NCBI GenBank assembly: GCA_007694905.1
Contig: REEU01000090.1
Coordinates: forward strand, 1 to 38,829
Source of the DNA: Gammaproteobacteria bacterium
Lineage (GTDB): Bacteria > Pseudomonadota > Gammaproteobacteria > Pseudomonadales > Azotimanducaceae
Direction: 5' to 3'
Length of the DNA: 38,829 bases
The notes beneath the pieces were generated by a model. The model was given only the letters and a program-made list of their open reading frames with translations, did not search any database and was not told the DNA's origin. A program made the position numbers and the translations under genes. Shown in pieces: positions 35,004 to 38,829 of this stretch (its first letter is position 1; every line of letters starts with the position of its first letter).

Positions 35004-35010
35004 GCCGGCG

Positions 35011-35880
35011 TCACCAGTACACGAACACGGAGAACACGTGCACGATCAGCGCCGCCACGCAGGCGAACGCCAGAGGCACGTGGAAGTAGAGCCAGATCCG
35101 GAGCAGGCCCTGGATCTGCACGTCGCGGCGAATCCGCTCCAGCAGGCGCCCGCGGGCACCGATCAGATTGGAGATCTCCCGCAGATAGGACGCCTGCTCC
35201 CGGTGACTGGTCTGGGACAGCTGCTCCACCACCAGATCGAGGATGGGCTTCTGGCCGACATTGGCCACCAGACCGCGACCGGGCATCATGGCCTGCGAGT
35301 CATCCCGCGCCGTCAGCTGGGCGATGATGCCGCCGCCGACCACCGTCCGCTCCAGCGAACTCGCCACCGCCGTGGACATCTCCGAGCCGAGATGCTTCAC
35401 CTGACGCATGACCTGCTTGTCGATCTCCGCCACTTCCCGATAGAGATCACCCCGGGTCTTGCCGCTGGTGTTGTCGCTCAACAGCTCCGGATAGCGCAGG
35501 TAGGCCCAGACGCCGAAGAACCCGCTGAAGATCACCAGCAGCATCAGCACGTAGGCCAGGGTGTGCACGTTCCAGCCGAACTGGAAACCCGCATGCAGCG
35601 TGGCGATGATGATCAGCGAGGTGCCAAGATAGATGTGGGCAGACGTCCAGCCGTGCACGGTGCCGAGCTTGGAGGTGTAGTTGCGCTTGCGGCGGCCGAG
35701 GTAGGTCAGCCAGAGGATCAGGACCGCGCCGATGGTCCCCAGCGTATAGCCGAGCCAGGTACCGCCGCCGGGGGGCTGCGGCAGGTCATGCCAGACGTAG
35801 AGGCCGATGGCCACCGCGCACAGCAAGAGCGAGATCCAGAACCAGCGGCCCCCGCGATAGGTGATGAGAGACTGATACAT
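35011..35880 (-). CDS. Five-TM histidine-rich membrane protein, possible b-type cytochrome
   Basis: 289 aa. TM helices at about 13-30, 42-61, 81-101, 107-128 and 260-288. A soluble, charged helical part (about 130-255) lies between TM4 and TM5. His76, His82, His96, His106, His267 and His281 are in or near the helices, enough for two b-hemes. Family not firmly recognised; it resembles small ferric-reductase-like or formate-dehydrogenase-gamma-like proteins only in pattern. Its gene is 7 bases before the FHA-decaheme gene, so it is the probable inner-membrane partner that passes electrons from quinol or the cytosolic oxidoreductase to the hemes (inference). Confidence 0.75.
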   Translation of the reverse strand: MYQSLITYRGGRWFWISLLLCAVAIGLYVWHDLPQPPGGGTWLGYTLGTIGAVLILWLTYLGRRKRNYTSKLGTVHGWTSAHIYLGTSLIIIATLHAGFQFGWNVHTLAYVLMLLVIFSGFFGVWAYLRYPELLSDNTSGKTRGDLYREVAEIDKQVMRQVKHLGSEMSTAVASSLERTVVGGGIIAQLTARDDSQAMMPGRGLVANVGQKPILDLVVEQLSQTSHREQASYLREISNLIGARGRLLERIRRDVQIQGLLRIWLYFHVPLAFACVAALIVHVFSVFVYW

Positions 35881-36044
35881 GTTTGAACGGATCCCCCGAT
35901 CCTTCCGACGCCCTGCGACCCACCCGCATCATGCCTAGAGGACATTGACTCTGTGTTGCCGCGACCGACCTTGGTGGCGCGACTGAACGCTGTGACGCAC
36001 TCTTCCGGCATCGCGCCCTTGCCGGACCTGCCTTCGCGCTGCCG

Positions 36045-38447
36045 TCAGCGCGTACTGACCAGATCCACGAACGCCTCCGGTGACAGGCGCAATGCCGCAC
36101 CGGTAGGACAGGCCCGCACGCAGGCCGGCCCTCCGGCGAGATCCTTGCACATGTCGCACTTCACCGCCTTCTTCTGCTCGTCAGGACCCTGCGGAACTTC
36201 CTCCTTGCCATAGGCCTGCCCCGGACCGGGTCCGGCCCCGAACAGCAACCAGCTCCACACACCCGGCTTCTTCGGCGGCTTGTAGGCCATCTGAATCACG
36301 CCGTACGGACAGTTCTGCTCACAGTTGCCGCAGCCGATGCAGTTGTCCTGGATGAACACCTCGCCGCCCGGACTGCGCTTGATCGCATCCGGAGGACAGT
36401 CCTTCATGCAGTGCGGGTCCTCGCAGTGGCGGCAGGAGGTGGGCACGTGGATGTGTGCGAACACGGCCCCCGCCTTCCGGTTCAAGCGCGACGTCCCGCC
36501 ATGAGTCTCGGCGCAGGCCACCTCGCAGTTGTCGCAGCCAACGCACAGCGCCTTGTCGATCAGCAGCACGTCCGTCGCCTCGCCGAGGCCCTGCTGCATG
36601 AGGAAGGAGAGCATGTCGCCGGTGGCCGCATCCGCCTGCAGACGTACGTTCTGCTGGGTGCGCTGCTTGACCTCGTCACGCATGCTCTCGAGCAGTTCCG
36701 GCGACGTCTGCAGCAGGTCGAGGAAGATGGTGCTATCCAGCGAGATGGTCTCGGACTTCACCGTCGCCCGTACCGTCGCAGACCGGTCGCTGTTGCCGAG
36801 CAGGCCCATCTCACCGACGTAGTTGCCCGCGGCCACGTAGGCCATGGGAATTTCGCGGTTGTCGAAGGCCTTCGCCACCGTCACCGATCCGGACCGGATC
36901 AGGTGCAGCGAATCCGCCGGATCGCCTTCCTGGAAGATCACCTCGCCGGGCTTGAAATGATTGATCTTCGACGCCTTGGCGATGGGCCGCAGATCCTCCA
37001 GCGGCACGCCCGGTGCGAAGCGCTGCTGAATGGTGCGCAGGATGAACGTCTCGTCGAGCACCCGCTTCACGGCGTCCACCGAGTTCACCAGCTTGTTCAT
37101 GGTGCGCCGCGGCGTCTCGATGAGGACGCAGAAGGAGCCGGCGCGGACCGTCGCCGAACGCCGGCGACCGGACAGCAGGCTCATCTCGCCGAAGAAGTTG
37201 CCCTGACCGGAGTGGATGGTCAGGTCCGGACCCACCTCGATCTCGACGCTGCCGTCGAGAATGGTGAAGAACGTATTCGTATAGTCGTTCTTGGCGAAGA
37301 TCACCGCGCCCGGCTCCGGCACGATGATGTTAGAGTCGAGCACCAGTTCCCGGAACACCAGCGGGTTGACCTGGGCGAAGATCGGGATGCGCTCCTGCAT
37401 CAGCTCCAGGACCTCATCCACCTCAAGCGCGTAGGGCATCACCGCGAATTTCGTTTCCAAAAGCGGGTGGTCCGCAGGCTGGATGGTGTTGCCGAGGATG
37501 TACTCGACCACCTCGTAGCCCTGGTTCATCGCCTGCTTGATCAGCGGATAGCCGCCAAGCGCGCCGATGATGTACATCCCTTCGACGTTGGATTCGTACT
37601 TGGTCGTCAGCACCGGCAGCGCATCGGGATCCGCGTTCGGAAACTCCACTCCGAACGACTCCACCAGGGCGCGCTGGGGGATGGCGCCGAGGCGCGCGAT
37701 GATGCGATCCACTTCGACGAAGGCCTCGCCCGAAGGCGTGCCGAGTACGATGCGTCCGGGCTTGCCCTCGAAGTCTCCGGTGTCCACGCGCCCGACGCTG
37801 GTGCTGTAGAAACACTGCAGCTCGCCTGCGGCGATGGCAGAGGTCACTGCGTTCAGGTTGCCCTCTTTGGCCCGCGCGAATTCGTCGCGTCGGTTGACGA
37901 TGTAGACGCGGTTGTGTCGCGCCAGCGCCAACGCGTTCTCGATGGCGGCGTCGCCGGCGCCGACGATCACGATGGTCTCGCCGCGAAACTCGTCCGGATC
38001 ATCGAGCTGGTACTGGATGAACTCGGCGTCATCACCGTCGACACCGAGTTTGCGCGGATTGCCCTGCACGCCGATGCCGAGGATCACGTGCTCGGCTTCG
38101 ATGACGTCGCCGCCGTCGACCGTGAGCTTGAAGTTGCCCTTCGTACCCTCGATGGCCGTCACCCGCGAGCGGTAGCGCGTGTCCACCTGGTGCTGAGAAA
38201 GCGCTGCCTCCCAGGACCCCAACACGGCTTCCCGGGTGCCCTGCTCGAACGGGACGGGACTGCGCAGCGGCAGCACGTTCGGCTCCGCCATCACGTGTTT
38301 GCCTTTCTGGTATTTCTGGATGGTGTCGGAATGCTTGGGCGTCGCTTCGAGCAGGACGTGCGATATGCCGAGTTCCGCGGCATGCGCGGCGGCGCTGATA
38401 CCACCGGGCCCGGAGCCGACGACGGCTATCTTGACCTTCTCACTCAT
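36045..38447 (-). CDS. FAD/NAD(P) oxidoreductase - two cNMP-binding domains - 4x[4Fe-4S] ferredoxin
   Basis: 800 aa, cytosolic. Residues 1-320 form a thioredoxin-reductase-like flavoprotein with the FAD motif VVGSGPGGIS (9-18) and the NAD(P) motif VGAGDAAIE (162-170). I see no redox-active CXXC of thioredoxin reductase. Two cyclic-nucleotide-binding domains follow (about 354-460 and 480-590); each has a canonical phosphate-binding cassette: FFGEMSLLSGRRRSATVRA (418-436) and YVGEMGLLGNSDRSATVRA (543-561), with the Glu and Arg that bind the ribose and phosphate. The C-terminal ferredoxin module has 16 Cys in four groups (CVGCDNCEVAC, CRHCEDPHCMKDC, CIGCGNCEQNC, CDMC...CVRAC), similar to HybA/DmsB/NrfC electron-transfer subunits. 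First gene of the leftward train. Confidence 0.93.
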   Translation of the reverse strand: MSEKVKIAVVGSGPGGISAAAHAAELGISHVLLEATPKHSDTIQKYQKGKHVMAEPNVLPLRSPVPFEQGTREAVLGSWEAALSQHQVDTRYRSRVTAIEGTKGNFKLTVDGGDVIEAEHVILGIGVQGNPRKLGVDGDDAEFIQYQLDDPDEFRGETIVIVGAGDAAIENALALARHNRVYIVNRRDEFARAKEGNLNAVTSAIAAGELQCFYSTSVGRVDTGDFEGKPGRIVLGTPSGEAFVEVDRIIARLGAIPQRALVESFGVEFPNADPDALPVLTTKYESNVEGMYIIGALGGYPLIKQAMNQGYEVVEYILGNTIQPADHPLLETKFAVMPYALEVDEVLELMQERIPIFAQVNPLVFRELVLDSNIIVPEPGAVIFAKNDYTNTFFTILDGSVEIEVGPDLTIHSGQGNFFGEMSLLSGRRRSATVRAGSFCVLIETPRRTMNKLVNSVDAVKRVLDETFILRTIQQRFAPGVPLEDLRPIAKASKINHFKPGEVIFQEGDPADSLHLIRSGSVTVAKAFDNREIPMAYVAAGNYVGEMGLLGNSDRSATVRATVKSETISLDSTIFLDLLQTSPELLESMRDEVKQRTQQNVRLQADAATGDMLSFLMQQGLGEATDVLLIDKALCVGCDNCEVACAETHGGTSRLNRKAGAVFAHIHVPTSCRHCEDPHCMKDCPPDAIKRSPGGEVFIQDNCIGCGNCEQNCPYGVIQMAYKPPKKPGVWSWLLFGAGPGPGQAYGKEEVPQGPDEQKKAVKCDMCKDLAGGPACVRACPTGAALRLSPEAFVDLVSTR

Positions 38448-38710
38448 GACCCCCTACGTCCCCCAACCGAAACGGGCGAGCCCTCCAGCCTGCGCTGAAG
38501 TCTCACCCATTGCGGACCCGATTCGCCCCCCTGCCCCGACAATCTACCCAAGTACCTGGGCCCTTGTGAAGCGTTGCACCTCAGCAAACCCAAGTCCGTA
38601 ACTCGGATATCCGCACCCCGCTCGCACGCAGTGCCCTGCACGGTTACCACCGACTCCCCAATCCCAATGCCCCAACGCCCGCCCCGCAACCCTCGGATTC
38701 GGCCTAACCC
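38448..38710. promoter_or_regulatory. Upstream region of the oxidoreductase gene
   Basis: No gene is supported here; open frames are low-complexity. It is the only substantial spacer before the whole leftward train, so the main promoter should lie here. I see no convincing -35/-10 pair or CRP-like palindrome. Confidence 0.3.
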
Positions 38711-38819
38711 TGTGGGAGCGTCCAGGCCGCCGCAGGCGGTCGGACCGATAAGCCGCGACGCCACGCTCTGGATCAGCCCGCGATCGCTGCGTCGCCTTCG
38801 GCGCCTGCAGCCTCCCACA
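38711..38819. repeat. REP-type element, GTGGGAGC family, diverged copy
   Basis: TGTGGGAGC at the left and CCTCCCACA at the right are inverted ends. The inside (GATAAGCCGCGACGCC, CCCGCGATCGCTGCGTCGCC) is a diverged relative of module B at 5201 and 8666. Confidence 0.6.
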
Positions 38820-38829
38820 ACCCTCGGAT

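Noticed and set aside
36045-37400. Thioredoxin-disulfide reductase as the function of the N-terminal part
   Set aside because: The fold is similar but no redox-active CXXC is visible in the flavoprotein part, and the fused modules point to electron transfer to Fe-S clusters.
36411-38498. A 695-codon plus-strand frame opposite the oxidoreductase
   Set aside because: High-GC shadow frame with no recognisable motif, opposite a gene with clear FAD, cNMP and Fe-S signatures.

Overview
The window is high-GC, densely coded bacterial DNA with almost all genes on the minus strand. CaiB-type CoA-transferase, acyl-CoA dehydrogenase, PutA, DUF6279 and SO2930-type proteins, a PspC-like pair and intergenic GTGGGAGC-type REP elements fit a free-living Gammaproteobacterium with an aerobic, respiratory life style. 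The genus cannot be told from the sequence. I saw no rRNA, tRNA, CRISPR array, transposase or phage gene.

Left third (1-19.5 kb), mostly metabolism. A three-gene unit (CoA-transferase, atypical SDR, small hypothetical) runs leftward. Next come a Spy-like periplasmic protein, polyphosphate:AMP phosphotransferase, PutA (proline to glutamate), a double-hotdog thioesterase divergent from an acyl-CoA dehydrogenase, a small lipoprotein, and a PspC-type envelope-stress pair behind a sigma54-like promoter. Leftward again follow a glutamine-synthetase-like ligase, a class I amidotransferase, a beta-helix lipoprotein, its partner SO2930-type diheme cytochrome, a DUF6279 lipoprotein and a GST. PutA lies between two direct copies of a 110-bp repeat. 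The beta-helix gene carries a second REP family inside its signal-peptide region.

Right half (19.5-38.4 kb), one long leftward gene train and the most interesting part. In transcription order it encodes: (1) a flavin/NAD oxidoreductase fused to two cyclic-nucleotide-binding domains and a four-cluster ferredoxin module; (2) a five-TM, histidine-rich membrane protein, possibly a b-type cytochrome; (3) a cytoplasmic FHA domain fused through one TM helix to a periplasmic decaheme domain; (4) a lipoprotein with two GlcG/HbpS-like domains; (5) an outer-membrane beta-barrel; (6) a decaheme protein fused to an LVIVD-repeat beta-propeller; (7) a pentaheme cytochrome; (8) a nucleotide cyclase fused to FHA; (9) a PP2C phosphatase; (10) a tail-anchored small protein. 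An internally deleted acetolactate-synthase pseudogene and an aldehyde dehydrogenase follow. Parts 1-7 look like a path for electrons from NAD(P)H or ferredoxin through the inner membrane and about 25 hemes towards the outer membrane. Parts 8-10 supply second-messenger and phosphothreonine signalling whose receivers (cNMP-binding domains, FHA) are built into the electron carriers. My inference is a signal-gated trans-envelope electron-transfer system. I know of no described system with this composition. The sequence shows the parts; the gating is a hypothesis.
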